Source: JAABRB01 sp041617635 (lineage in GTDB: Bacteria; Pseudomonadota; Gammaproteobacteria; Burkholderiales; SG8-39). From it: a stretch of DNA of 64,000 nt. Of the stretch, positions 44,759 through 53,806 are shown in pieces. The first letter of the stretch is position 1; each line of letters starts with the position of its first letter. The notes beneath the pieces are model-generated. The model did not search any database, was not told the origin of the DNA, and saw nothing but the letters and a program-made list of their open reading frames with translations. The position numbers and the translations under genes are program-made. Location: the NCBI GenBank assembly GCA_041617635.1, contig JBFJOO010000014.1:1-64000 (forward strand). Direction: 5' to 3'.

Positions 44759-47182
44759 ATGGATAGAAGAACCGTCCTCACGAAGACGGCCAAGGGCCTG
44801 ATGGAGGTGACCGGGAAGACGAGCCTCTTGTCCCGCGAGCTCCGCAACGTACTGACCCAGGTCGACGGCAAGGCGACCGTCGGGGATATCCACCAGAAGC
44901 TGGACAGGTTTGCCGAAAACAAGCTTTTCGAAACGCTCGGCAAGCTGACCAAGGACGGGTTCGTGCGCGAGTTCGTGTCCGCGCCGACTAGCATCTCGCC
45001 GCCCTCGCAAGTGCCCATTGTCCAGGAAGAGGGCGAGGATCTCGATTTCAGCAATCTCGCCAGTCGCCCGCCTACCCGCGCGGCCGAGACCGCGAACCAG
45101 ACCGCCGAGGCCGACGACGTGGCGCGTCGAGTGGCAACGGCACGCGCGAAGGATGGGGAAGGCAAAGCCAGGCGCGAAGCTGAGGCCCAGGAGAAAGCTA
45201 GGCGCGAAGCCGAGGTCCAGGAGAAAGCCAAGCGCGCAGCGACCGAGAAGGCCAAGCGCGAGGCCGACGAGAAGGCGAAGCGCGAGAGCGAAGAGCGCGC
45301 CAAGCGCGAGGCCAAGGAGAAGGCGCGTCGCGAGTTGGACGAGAAGGCCCAGCGGGAAGCGGAAGAGCAGGCGCGCCGCGAAGTCGCCGAGCGGGCGAAG
45401 CGCGAGGAAGAGGAGAGGGCGCGGCGGGCGTTCGAGGAGCGGGAAAAGCGTGCGGCGGAGGAGCGCGGCCGCAAAGAGAGCGAGGCCGAGGAGCGCATCC
45501 GCCGCGAGCTCGAGGAACGGATCAAGGTCGCCGAGGAGCAGGCGCAACGCGAAGCCGAGGCCAGGCGCCGCCGCGAGGACGAAGAGCGTACGCGTCGGGA
45601 GGCCCAGGAGCGGACAGCGCGCGAGGCGGAAGAGCGCGCGCGGCGCGAGGCCGAGGAGCGGGCGCAGCGCGTGGCCGCAGAGCAGGCGCGGCGCGAGGCC
45701 GAAGAACGCGAGAAGCGCGAGGCCGAGGAGCGTGCGAAGCGCGAGGTTGAGGAGCGGGCGCAGCGCGAGGCCGAGGAGAAAGCGCGGCGCGAAACCGACG
45801 AGAAGGAGCGCGCCGAGGCGGCACGCCGTGCACGCGAGGAAGAGAAGGCGCGTGCGAAGGCGGAAGCCGAGACTGCAGCGCGCGCGCGACGCGAGGAACG
45901 CGCGCGCGAGAAGGCCGAGGCAGACGAGCGCGCCGAGGCGCGCGCAAAGGAAGCCGCGAAGGAGCGCGCCGAGGTCGCTGCGCGGCTCGACGCGATCAAG
46001 TCCGGAAAGGCCGGACGGGTCGGCAAGATTCTCGGCGGCACCCTGGCGGTGGTGCTGGTGGTCGGTCTCATCGCTGCCCAGTTCATTCCGCTCGACACGG
46101 CTTTCTACGGCAAGATCGCCTCGCGCGCCCTGGGCCAGCCGGTCAAGATCGGGGTCGGCGAGTTCTCGCTGCTTCCGCTCCCGACCGTGACGCTGCGCAA
46201 CGTGGTGATCGGAGCTGACGGTGCGATCCGCATCGCGACCGTCAAAGGCTCGCCTGACATCGATTCGCTCTTCGGCGAGACGCGTGTGTTCGGCTCCGTG
46301 GAGCTGCAGGGCGTCAACGCACAGCCGGCTGCGCTGGGGCGCGTCCTGTGGGGCAAGGTGCAGGGAAGCGAGCTCGTGATCAAGCGTGTCCAGGCGCACG
46401 GGGTGAAGCTCGCGTTGCCCGGCGTGCCGCTGCCAGAACTCGCCGTCGAAGCGGTCGTCACGCGCGACGGGGCGGTGCAGACGCTGACCGCGTCCACCGC
46501 AGGGAACAAGCTGTCCGTGCAGATCGAGCCGCAGGGCGGCAAGGCCAAGGTGGAGATCACCGCGAAGGAGCTGCAGGGCGTCTTGGGCATAAAGCTGCCG
46601 ATCGAGGATTTCGGTGGCCGGGGCGTGGCGGTGCCCGAGCGGCTCGACCTTTCGGAGTTCGACGGGAAACTGCTGGAAGGCGTATTGAAGGGCAAGGGCA
46701 GCTTGCGCTGGGACGCGGGCTGGTCGTTCGAGGCGGATGTGGAATTGAAACAGATCGATGCGACCCGGATCGTTCCCTCCGTGCTTTCGTCGGGTCGGCT
46801 GGATGGCGGGGGCAAGGTCGTCGCGACGGCGCAGAGCGGTGAGAGGCTCTTCGACGCTCCGCGGACGGAGGGTACGTTCAGCATCGGGAAGGGCCAGCTC
46901 TCGAATCTCGATCTCGTGCGGATGATTCAGACCGGTTCGAGCACGGCGGGCTCGACGAGCTTCGCCGAAGTCACCGGTCGGCTTACCTCCGGACCCGAGC
47001 AAATCCAGCTGCGCGAGCTGCGGCTGTCGGCCGGTCCGCTCTCCGCGAGCGGCAACATCGAGCTCACGTCATCGGACACCATCAGCGGTCGGATATCCGC
47101 GGAAATGGACACGCCGGCGGGCGTGCGGCGCGGAAACATCACGCTCACCGGCTCGGTCTCGAAGCTGCAGGCGGGTCGCTGA
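44759..47182 (+). CDS. AsmA-like membrane protein with N-terminal helix-turn-helix-like domain and long charged helix
   Basis: The protein has 807 residues in four parts. Residues 1-79 form a small helical domain (TVLTKTAKGLMEVTGKTSLL, ending KLTKDGFVREF) that looks like a winged helix and is inferred to be cytoplasmic. Residues about 135-413 are almost only Glu, Arg, Lys and Ala with an 8-residue EERA-RREA period and no hydrophobic heptads, as in single alpha-helices. One membrane helix follows (about 424-446), then an AsmA/DUF748-like beta-rich region (about 447-807) expected in the periplasm. AsmA-family proteins are linked to lipid transport to the outer membrane. Whether this long form shares that role is unknown. 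It does not form an obvious operon with purL. Confidence 0.75.
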   Translation: MDRRTVLTKTAKGLMEVTGKTSLLSRELRNVLTQVDGKATVGDIHQKLDRFAENKLFETLGKLTKDGFVREFVSAPTSISPPSQVPIVQEEGEDLDFSNLASRPPTRAAETANQTAEADDVARRVATARAKDGEGKARREAEAQEKARREAEVQEKAKRAATEKAKREADEKAKRESEERAKREAKEKARRELDEKAQREAEEQARREVAERAKREEEERARRAFEEREKRAAEERGRKESEAEERIRRELEERIKVAEEQAQREAEARRRREDEERTRREAQERTAREAEERARREAEERAQRVAAEQARREAEEREKREAEERAKREVEERAQREAEEKARRETDEKERAEAARRAREEEKARAKAEAETAARARREERAREKAEADERAEARAKEAAKERAEVAARLDAIKSGKAGRVGKILGGTLAVVLVVGLIAAQFIPLDTAFYGKIASRALGQPVKIGVGEFSLLPLPTVTLRNVVIGADGAIRIATVKGSPDIDSLFGETRVFGSVELQGVNAQPAALGRVLWGKVQGSELVIKRVQAHGVKLALPGVPLPELAVEAVVTRDGAVQTLTASTAGNKLSVQIEPQGGKAKVEITAKELQGVLGIKLPIEDFGGRGVAVPERLDLSEFDGKLLEGVLKGKGSLRWDAGWSFEADVELKQIDATRIVPSVLSSGRLDGGGKVVATAQSGERLFDAPRTEGTFSIGKGQLSNLDLVRMIQTGSSTAGSTSFAEVTGRLTSGPEQIQLRELRLSAGPLSASGNIELTSSDTISGRISAEMDTPAGVRRGNITLTGSVSKLQAGR
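45165..45990 (+). repeat. Degenerate 24-bp coding repeats of the charged helix
   Basis: The region is built of variants of a 24-base unit that encodes EERA-RREA type octets (for example around 45635-45790). The strand is strongly purine-rich in codon positions one and two, unlike flanking genes. Repeat expansion or contraction would change helix length in steps of about eight residues. Confidence 0.6.
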
Positions 47183-47201
47183 CCTTGCCGGCCTTCCAGA
47201 G

Positions 47202-47229
47202 AGCGGCCGCGCCGGGCGGCCGCTATAAT
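47202..47229 (+). promoter_or_regulatory. Hairpin joined to a consensus -10 before purL
   Basis: A perfect 9-bp stem (AGCGGCCGC at 47202-47210, GCGGCCGCT at 47216-47224, loop GCCGG) ends on the first base of a consensus TATAAT (47224-47229), 23 bases before the purL ATG. The hairpin may end transcription of the upstream gene or act as an operator; no good -35 is seen at the right distance. Confidence 0.4.
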
Positions 47230-47252
47230 CCTGGCCTACCGCCGCACCCGTC

Positions 47253-50200
47253 ATGTCGATCCTCAAGCTGCGTGGGGCAGACGCGCTCTCCGCGTTCCGT
47301 CTAGAAAAGCTGAACACCGAGCTCCGCCGGATCTCACCCGAGCTGCGAGCGAATGGTGCGGAGTACTGGCACTTCGTCGAGGTGGAGCGTGCGCTCCAGG
47401 CGGGGGAGCGGGCCGTTCTGGAGCGCCTCCTCACCTATGGAGACCCGGCTCCGGAGCGGAGCGGGGCGGCGCTGATCGTCGTGCCCCGCATTGGCACGAT
47501 CTCTCCGTGGTCGTCCAAGGCTACCGAGATCGTCCGGAATTGCGGAATCGCAGCGGTGCGCCGGGTCGAGCGGGGGGTGGCCTATCACCTCGCCGGCGCA
47601 GACCCGTCATCGCGCGACGCGGCAGCGGCCCACTTGCACGACCGCATGACCGAGTGCGTGCTCGATTCCATCGCGGCCGTGGATGCGCTGTTTCGCCACT
47701 TCGCGCCGCGCCCTTTGCAGCATATCGACGTCGTTCAACATGGACGCGCGGCACTGGAGGACGCCGACCGGGCGCTCGGCCTCGCGCTGTCGGCGGATGA
47801 GATCGAGTATCTCGTCGAGCTCTTCGCGCGCATCGGACGCAATCCCACGGACGTCGAACTCACCATGTTCGCCCAGGCGAACTCGGAGCATTGTCGCCAC
47901 AAGATCTTCAACGCCGAGTGGATCATCGACGGTGCCCGCGCGCCGTACACGCTGTTCGAAATGATCCGCACGACGCACGCCGCCAATCCAGCGGGAACGA
48001 TCGTCGCCTATTCGGACAACGCTGCGATCATGGAGGGGCGCAGCACGCGTCGCTTCTTTGCCGGCGCGGACGACTACTACCGATACGTGGAGGAACCCAC
48101 CCAGATACTGATGAAGGTGGAGACTCACAATCACCCGACGGCGATCGCGCCGTTTCCCGGCGCGGCGACCGGGTCCGGCGGCGAGATTCGCGACGAAGGC
48201 GCAACGGGGCGTGGCGCGAAGCCCAAGGCGGGCCTGTGCGGCTTCTCGGTCTCGAGCCTGCGGATCCCGGGGCACGTCGAGCCCTGGGAGCGCGATTTCG
48301 GGCGACCGGCCCGCATCGCCTCGGCGCTCGCGATCATGCTCGAAGGGCCGATCGGTGCGGCCTCGTTCAACAACGAATTCGGGCGCCCGAATCTCGCCGG
48401 CTATTTTCGCGCGTTCGAGCTCGCGTCGGGCGGGATCGTGCGCGGCTATCACAAGCCCATCATGATCGCGGGCGGCGTCGGAAACGTCCGGGCCGGCCAC
48501 GCGCACAAGGCGGCGCTTCCGCCCGGGACCCTGCTGATACAGCTGGGCGGGCCCGGAATGCTGATCGGCATGGGCGGTGGGGCCGCATCGAGCATGAACG
48601 CCGGCGCCAATGTCGCCGAGCTGGACTTCGATTCGGTGCAGCGCGGCAACGCCGAGATGCAGCGCCGCGCGCAGGAGGTGATCGATGCCTGCTGGGCGCG
48701 TGGCGAAGCGACGCCGATCCTGTCGATTCACGATGTCGGCGCAGGGGGCCTCTCCAATGCGCTGCCGGAACTTGCCCACTCGGCGGGACGCGGCGCCAGG
48801 ATCGACCTGCGCGCCACGCCGAGCGAGGAACCCGGGATGACGCCGCGCGAGGTGTGGTGCAACGAGGCGCAGGAGCGTTACGTGCTCGGCATCGCGCCCG
48901 ACCGGCTCGCAGAGTTCCGCGCGATCTGTGAACGCGAGCGCTGCCCGTTTGCGGTGCTCGGCGAGGCGACGGAAGTTGGCCGGCTCGTCGTGAGCGATCC
49001 TCATTTCGGCAACGTGGCGGTCGACATGGATCTCGAGGCGGTGCTCGGCAAGCCGCCGAGGATGCGGCGCGATGTGCGCCGACTTGTACCGGCGATCGAG
49101 GCGCTCGAGCTCGCCGGCATCGACCTTGGCGAGGCATGCCGCCGCGTGCTGCGCGCCCCGACCGTCGCGAACAAGACGTTTCTCGTGAGCATCGGCGACC
49201 GCTCGGTCGGTGGACTGTGCGCGCGGGATCAGATGGTTGGACCGTGGCAGGTGCCGGTTGCGGACTGCGCGGTGACGCTCGCCGGCTTCGAGACTACGGT
49301 GGGGGAGGCGTTTGCCGTTGGGGAGCGGACTCCGCTCGCGTTGATCGACCCGGAGGCATCCGGGCGGATGGCCGTCGGCGAGGCGATCACGAACCTAGCA
49401 GCAGCGCCGATCGCCGCGCTCTCGCGCGTGAAGCTCTCGGCGAACTGGATGGCGGCTGCGGGCCACCCTGGCGAGGACGCCGCGCTCTACGACACCGTGC
49501 GCGCGGTCGCGCTCGATCTCTGCCCGCGGCTCGGGATCTCGATTCCGGTCGGCAAGGATTCGCTGTCCATGCGCACGGCGTGGTCGGAGGACGGAGCCGA
49601 GAGGGAAGTGGTTGCGCCGCTGTCCCTGATCGTGTCGGCGTTCGCACCGTGCGAGGACGCTCGCACCGCGATGACGCCACAATTGCGCGGCGACGCCGGG
49701 TCGAGCGAGCTCATCCTGATCGACCTCGGGCGCGGTCGGAACCGGCTCGGCGGTTCGATTCTCGCCCAAGTGTATGGACAGGTCGGCAACTCCGCGCCGG
49801 ATCTGGACGAGCCCGATTCGCTCAAGGGGTTCTTCGCGACGATCCAGGATCTCAACCGGGGAGGGCGGATCCTGGCCTACCATGACCGCTCGGATGGTGG
49901 TCTGTTCGCCGCGCTCTGCGAGATGGCGTTCGCGGGGCGCACCGGTGTGACGGTCAACCTCGATGTCCTCGCGTACGACCCGCTCGCGCTTGACGTGGAG
50001 GGCAACGAGCGTCGCCCGGAGCTGATGCAGGGCCGCGATCTCGAGCGCGTGCTCGCCGCGCTTTTTTCCGAGGAGCTCGGGGCGGTGATCCAGGTGCGCA
50101 GCGACGATCGCTCGGCGGTGATCCGGGCCCTGAACGAGGCTGGACTGACCGCGCATGTCATCGGTCATCCGAACTCGCGCGACGAGATCCGGTTGATCCG

Positions 50201-51173
50201 CAACGCCAAGCCGGTCCTGGCGGAGTCGCGTCAAGCGCTGCAGCGCGAATGGTCGACGGTGACGTTTCGCATGCAGGCGCTGCGTGACAATCCAACGTGC
50301 GCCGCAGAAGAGTTCGATCGCATCCTCGATGCGGACGATCCGGGACTCTCCGCGATGGTCACGTTTGATCTGGGCGAAGAAATCGCTGCGCCGTACGTCG
50401 CAGTCGCGCAACGGCCACGCATCGCGATTCTGCGCGAGCAAGGCGTGAACGGGCAAGTCGAGATGGCCGCAGCGTTCGAGCGTGCCGGGTTCGAGGCGCG
50501 CGACGTCCACATGACCGATATCATCGCCGGTCGCGTTTCCCTCACCGAGTTCAAGGGGTTCGCGGCGTGTGGCGGATTCTCCTATGGCGACGTGCTGGGC
50601 GCGGGGGAAGGCTGGGCGAAATCGATCCTCTTCAACCCCCGCGCGCGCGAGGAGTTTGCAGCGTTCTTCGTCCGTCCGGACTCGTTTGCGCTCGGCGTCT
50701 GCAACGGGTGCCAGATGATGTCCAATCTGCACGAGCTCATTCCGGGTGCGGCGGACTGGCCCAAGTTTCGTCGCAACCGCTCAGAGCAGTTTGAGGCGCG
50801 CTTTGTGACCGTCGCGGTGGCCGAGTCGCCTTCGCTCTTTTTTCGCGGCATGGCCGGCAGCCGTCTGCCGGTCGTCGTATCGCATGGCGAGGGACGCGCG
50901 GAGTTCTCGTCACCGGATGCGCGGGCGCGCGCCGCCGTGGCCCTGCGCTTCGTCGACAATCGGGGCGCGCCGACGGATGGCTATCCGCTCAATCCCAACG
51001 GCGCGGAGGGTGGCGTGACGGGTGTTACGACGACAGACGGCCGGTTCACTGCCCTCATGCCGCACCCCGAGCGGGTCTTTCGCACCGTGCAGATGTCGTG
51101 GCATCCGGAAGGCTGGGGCGAAGATAGTCCGTGGATGCGGATGTTCCGCAACGCGCGGGCGTGGGTCGGTTAG
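47253..51173 (+). CDS. purL: Phosphoribosylformylglycinamidine synthase
   Basis: This 1306-residue single-chain purine enzyme converts FGAR to FGAM with glutamine and ATP. The N-terminal PurS-like region (about 1-150), the two AIR-synthase-like halves (KVETHNHPTAIAPFPGAATG and IPVGKDSLSMRT are clear) and the C-terminal glutaminase with nucleophile Cys in GVCNGCQMM and the His/Glu pair in PHPERVFR are all present. The length matches the large proteobacterial form. Confidence 0.97.
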   Translation: MSILKLRGADALSAFRLEKLNTELRRISPELRANGAEYWHFVEVERALQAGERAVLERLLTYGDPAPERSGAALIVVPRIGTISPWSSKATEIVRNCGIAAVRRVERGVAYHLAGADPSSRDAAAAHLHDRMTECVLDSIAAVDALFRHFAPRPLQHIDVVQHGRAALEDADRALGLALSADEIEYLVELFARIGRNPTDVELTMFAQANSEHCRHKIFNAEWIIDGARAPYTLFEMIRTTHAANPAGTIVAYSDNAAIMEGRSTRRFFAGADDYYRYVEEPTQILMKVETHNHPTAIAPFPGAATGSGGEIRDEGATGRGAKPKAGLCGFSVSSLRIPGHVEPWERDFGRPARIASALAIMLEGPIGAASFNNEFGRPNLAGYFRAFELASGGIVRGYHKPIMIAGGVGNVRAGHAHKAALPPGTLLIQLGGPGMLIGMGGGAASSMNAGANVAELDFDSVQRGNAEMQRRAQEVIDACWARGEATPILSIHDVGAGGLSNALPELAHSAGRGARIDLRATPSEEPGMTPREVWCNEAQERYVLGIAPDRLAEFRAICERERCPFAVLGEATEVGRLVVSDPHFGNVAVDMDLEAVLGKPPRMRRDVRRLVPAIEALELAGIDLGEACRRVLRAPTVANKTFLVSIGDRSVGGLCARDQMVGPWQVPVADCAVTLAGFETTVGEAFAVGERTPLALIDPEASGRMAVGEAITNLAAAPIAALSRVKLSANWMAAAGHPGEDAALYDTVRAVALDLCPRLGISIPVGKDSLSMRTAWSEDGAEREVVAPLSLIVSAFAPCEDARTAMTPQLRGDAGSSELILIDLGRGRNRLGGSILAQVYGQVGNSAPDLDEPDSLKGFFATIQDLNRGGRILAYHDRSDGGLFAALCEMAFAGRTGVTVNLDVLAYDPLALDVEGNERRPELMQGRDLERVLAALFSEELGAVIQVRSDDRSAVIRALNEAGLTAHVIGHPNSRDEIRLIRNAKPVLAESRQALQREWSTVTFRMQALRDNPTCAAEEFDRILDADDPGLSAMVTFDLGEEIAAPYVAVAQRPRIAILREQGVNGQVEMAAAFERAGFEARDVHMTDIIAGRVSLTEFKGFAACGGFSYGDVLGAGEGWAKSILFNPRAREEFAAFFVRPDSFALGVCNGCQMMSNLHELIPGAADWPKFRRNRSEQFEARFVTVAVAESPSLFFRGMAGSRLPVVVSHGEGRAEFSSPDARARAAVALRFVDNRGAPTDGYPLNPNGAEGGVTGVTTTDGRFTALMPHPERVFRTVQMSWHPEGWGEDSPWMRMFRNARAWVG

Positions 51174-51189
51174 CGAGTCGGGGCGAGCG

Positions 51190-51564
51190 ATGAAGCTCGA
51201 TGCGCCGTTCTACACCGAGGCGGAGCTGGATGCCCTATACGAGACCGATCCGGTCGCGGCGCTACGCATCTCGCGCGAGCAGCACCTGTTTGCCAAGCAG
51301 CTCGCCGAATGCGTCGCAAGCGATCCTGCGGCGCCGCTGCCGGACCGGGTCGACATCGAGGCAGCACTGGTGGAGGCGCGCAAGATCCTCATGCGGGACG
51401 GCGGGGACCTGGAGTTCGTGGAGCTGCGCGGAAACGTCCTGCGGGTGCGCCTCAAGGGTGCGTGTGCCGGCTGCCCGCGCGCGGCGCTGGATCTCAGGAA
51501 CGTGGTGGAGCAGATTGTGCGGCGGCGTTTTCCACAGATTGCGCAGGTCCAGAACACCTACTGA
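51190..51564 (+). CDS. NifU C-terminal domain Fe-S protein
   Basis: The protein has 124 residues. A short helical N-terminus (about 1-50) precedes a NifU-type domain (about 55-124) with DGGDLEFVEL and the cluster-binding Cys-x2-Cys in KGACAGCPRA. Such proteins carry or deliver [4Fe-4S] clusters. The N-terminal part is not the IscU or A-type scaffold of larger Nfu proteins. It begins 16 bases after purL and may be on the same transcript. Confidence 0.85.
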   Translation: MKLDAPFYTEAELDALYETDPVAALRISREQHLFAKQLAECVASDPAAPLPDRVDIEAALVEARKILMRDGGDLEFVELRGNVLRVRLKGACAGCPRAALDLRNVVEQIVRRRFPQIAQVQNTY

Positions 51565-51630
51565 GGCGTCCTCGATCTACGTAGAATCGGCAAACCGGAT
51601 GGTGAAAAGAGGCAGCTAGGAGACGTCAGA

Positions 51631-52044
51631 ATGAGCACGAACAACGTCGTGCAGCTGAATGCGCGGGGACCGCTCTACATCGAAGGCGAGGTGGAGGTGC
51701 TCGATGCAGAGGGCAATCTGGTGCGCAAGGAATCGGGGGTCTGGCTGTGCCGGTGCGGGAACTCGCAGGACAAGCCGTTCTGCGACAGCAGCCACATCGC
51801 CGCCGGGTTTCCCGATGACGGAGTGTTCATCCCCAAAGGCGGCGACGCGCCGGACGACGGCGGGCCGCTGCGCATCGTGCCGGTGCCGAACGGCCCGCTG
51901 ATGATTCAAGGTCCCGTGACCATCTACGGCGCCGACGGCGCGGCCGGATTCGGCGGCGACAAGTGCCGCCTCTGCCGCTGCGGGAGCTCGCTCGACAAGC
52001 CGTTCTGCGACGGCTCGCACCGGAAGATCGGCTTTACGACGTGA
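51631..52044 (+). CDS. Double CDGSH iron-sulfur protein
   Basis: The protein has 137 residues and two CDGSH motifs, each with the C-x-C-x9-x-C-x3-H ligand set for a [2Fe-2S] cluster: CRCGNSQDKPFCDSSH (about 40-55) and CRCGSSLDKPFCDGSH (about 114-129). The first keeps the ligands but has Ser for Gly. MitoNEET-like proteins take part in redox sensing or cluster transfer. A TAGGAG site precedes the ATG. It follows the NifU-like gene, making a small Fe-S pair. Confidence 0.9.
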   Translation: MSTNNVVQLNARGPLYIEGEVEVLDAEGNLVRKESGVWLCRCGNSQDKPFCDSSHIAAGFPDDGVFIPKGGDAPDDGGPLRIVPVPNGPLMIQGPVTIYGADGAAGFGGDKCRLCRCGSSLDKPFCDGSHRKIGFTT

Positions 52045-52064
52045 GGCGCGGGCTGCCGCGCCTC
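52043..52064. terminator. Hairpin between convergent CDGSH and parvulin genes
   Basis: A perfect 9-bp stem, GAGGCGCGG (52043-52051) with CCGCGCCTC (52056-52064), loop GCTG, begins within the CDGSH stop codon and lies 17 bases before the end of the convergent gene. There is no T-tract. Confidence 0.4.
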
Positions 52065-52080
52065 GAGCGGCACGCCGGGG

Positions 52081-52893
52081 CTATTCGATCTTCGCCTTGG
52101 CGCGCAGCTCGGCGACGTTCTTCTCGAGCGCTTGTTGCTGCAGGCGCTCCGTGAGCTGCGGCTTCACCTCGTCGAGGGACGGAAACTTCGCCGGACGGAC
52201 GTCTTCGAGCAGGATCACGTGCCAGCCGAACCGCGACTGGACGGGCTGCTCCGTGTACTTTCCCTTCTCCAGCTTGACCATGGCGTCCGAGAAGGGCTTG
52301 ACGTAACCGGCCGGCGAGTTCCACTCGAGCGCCCCGCCGTTGGCCTTGGACCCCGGATCTTTGGACGCGCCGGCGAGCTCTTCGAACTTCTCCCCCTTCT
52401 TCAGCTTGGCGACGATCGCCTTCGCCTCGTCCTCCTTGTCGACCAGGATGTGGCGCGCCTTGTATTCCTTGTCCCCCACACCTGCGCGGATGCGATCGTA
52501 CTCGGCCTTCAAGGCAGAGTCGGTCACCGGGTGGGTCTTGGCGAAGTCGGCACGATACGCATGCGAGAGAATCTGCCCACGCGCGAGGTCGAGCTGCAGC
52601 TGCACCTCGGGCTTCTTCGCGATACCCGTGCGGGTTGCCTCCTGGACCATGAGCTCTGTCGCGACCAGGCTCTCGAGAATCGCCGCGCGAAGTTGCGGCG
52701 AATCGGGCGTGCCCTGCTCGGCTTGCATGCGCACGATCACGTCGATGCGCGCTTCTGGAATCGCAACGCCGTTCACTTTCGTCACCTTGGCCGGCGCCGG
52801 TCCGGGGGATTTCGCCTGCTGGGCGAGGGCGGGCGCGGCGAAGGCGAGTGCGCAAGCAAGCGCGAGCGCGGGCCGCAGGGAAAGCGAGCTCAT
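52081..52893 (-). CDS. Periplasmic parvulin-type peptidyl-prolyl isomerase
   Basis: The protein has 270 residues and a signal peptide (cleavage near ALAQ-QAK). A SurA/PrsA-like chaperone region (about 40-135) precedes one PpiC rotamase domain (about 140-235), recognised by YKARHILVDKEDEAKAI, GGALEWNSPAGYVKPF and the late QSRFGWHVILLED. It should help fold outer-membrane or secreted proteins. Its start overlaps the bolA stop (ATGA). Confidence 0.9.
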   Translation of the reverse strand: MSSLSLRPALALACALAFAAPALAQQAKSPGPAPAKVTKVNGVAIPEARIDVIVRMQAEQGTPDSPQLRAAILESLVATELMVQEATRTGIAKKPEVQLQLDLARGQILSHAYRADFAKTHPVTDSALKAEYDRIRAGVGDKEYKARHILVDKEDEAKAIVAKLKKGEKFEELAGASKDPGSKANGGALEWNSPAGYVKPFSDAMVKLEKGKYTEQPVQSRFGWHVILLEDVRPAKFPSLDEVKPQLTERLQQQALEKNVAELRAKAKIE

Positions 52894-53195
52894 TGAGTAT
52901 CCTTTCTGGGAGTGGTGCGTGAGGGTCGGGGCTCGCCAGGCGCGTAAGCCTTGATCGCGAGCGCGTGTATCTCGCGTCGCATGAGCGGCCCGAGCGTTGC
53001 ATAGACCAAGCGATGCCTTGCGAGCGTGCTTTGTCCGGCGAATTGCGCCGAGACGATGGTCAGGTCGAAGTGTCCGCCGCCGCTCTTGGCGCCTTCGTGC
53101 CCGGCGTGCAAGGCGCTGTCGTCGCGGAGCTCCAGCTGTTCCGGGTCCAGAGCCTGAAGCCGTTCGCGAATCTGGCTTTCGACGCCCTGGGTCAT
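52890..53195 (-). CDS. BolA family protein
   Basis: The protein has 101 residues. The family motif H-x3-GAKSGGGHFDLTIVS and RHRLVYATLG with the late IHALAIKAYAPGE are present. BolA proteins partner with monothiol glutaredoxins in Fe-S handling and affect cell shape. It lies in the conserved msrB-yciB-bolA-parvulin order. Confidence 0.9.
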   Translation of the reverse strand: MTQGVESQIRERLQALDPEQLELRDDSALHAGHEGAKSGGGHFDLTIVSAQFAGQSTLARHRLVYATLGPLMRREIHALAIKAYAPGEPRPSRTTPRKDTQ

Positions 53196-53226
53196 GACGT
53201 GGCGCCCGCCTCGAGGAGCGGCTGCA

Positions 53227-53757
53227 CTACTTGCGCTCCTCGACGTGCTTCGCGAGGAACATGGCCTGGGCGATTACGAACACGAACATCAGCCCCATCC
53301 CGCCGAAGAGCTTGAAATTTACCCAGGTGTCGGTGGAGAAGCTGTAGGCGACAAACAGGTTGGCGGCTCCCATGAAGAGGAAGAACCCGGTCCAGCTCCA
53401 GGTGAGCCGGGACCAAACCTCGTCGGGCAACTGCATCTGATCCTTGAGCAGCATGCGAAGAAAGTTCTTGCCGGCCAGGATGCCTCCCGCGAGGACCACT
53501 CCGAAAAGCCAGTAGAGGACGGTGGGCTTCCATTTGATGAATGTCTCGTCCTGCAGGAGCAGCGTCGCGCCACCGAATAACACGATGATGCCGAGGCTCG
53601 CCCAGAGCATCGGGTCGACCTTGCGGCCGCGCAAGGCGAGCCACGCCACCTGCAGGAAGGTGGCGGCGATCGCGACACCGGTCGCGACATAGATGTCGGT
53701 GACCTTGAAGGCGATGAAGAAGAGGATGACCGGAAAGAGGTCGAACAGGAACTTCAT
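53227..53757 (-). CDS. yciB: Inner membrane septation protein YciB (IspZ)
   Basis: This 176-residue integral membrane protein with about five helices opens with KFLFDLFPVILFFIAFK, the family signature, and has KPTVLYWLFGVVL in the middle. YciB is involved in envelope integrity and division in enterobacteria. ATG 53757 gives the standard family length and was chosen over a longer frame. Confidence 0.93.
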   Translation of the reverse strand: MKFLFDLFPVILFFIAFKVTDIYVATGVAIAATFLQVAWLALRGRKVDPMLWASLGIIVLFGGATLLLQDETFIKWKPTVLYWLFGVVLAGGILAGKNFLRMLLKDQMQLPDEVWSRLTWSWTGFFLFMGAANLFVAYSFSTDTWVNFKLFGGMGLMFVFVIAQAMFLAKHVEERK

Positions 53758-53806
53758 TGGCGCGCGATTATGCCACGTTGCGACGGGACCGATCCGCGGG
53801 GGGCGT

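Noticed and set aside
45165..45990. The charged repeat as a TolA- or TonB-like periplasmic spacer
   Set aside because: In TolA and TonB the membrane helix is at the N-terminus before the spacer; here the only membrane helix comes after it.
44537..47002. An 821-codon open frame antisense to the AsmA-like gene
   Set aside because: It is the complement of the GC-rich charged-helix repeats; its Leu/Arg/Ser-rich repetitive product and the HGHIHGH stretch come from the repeats, not from selection for protein.
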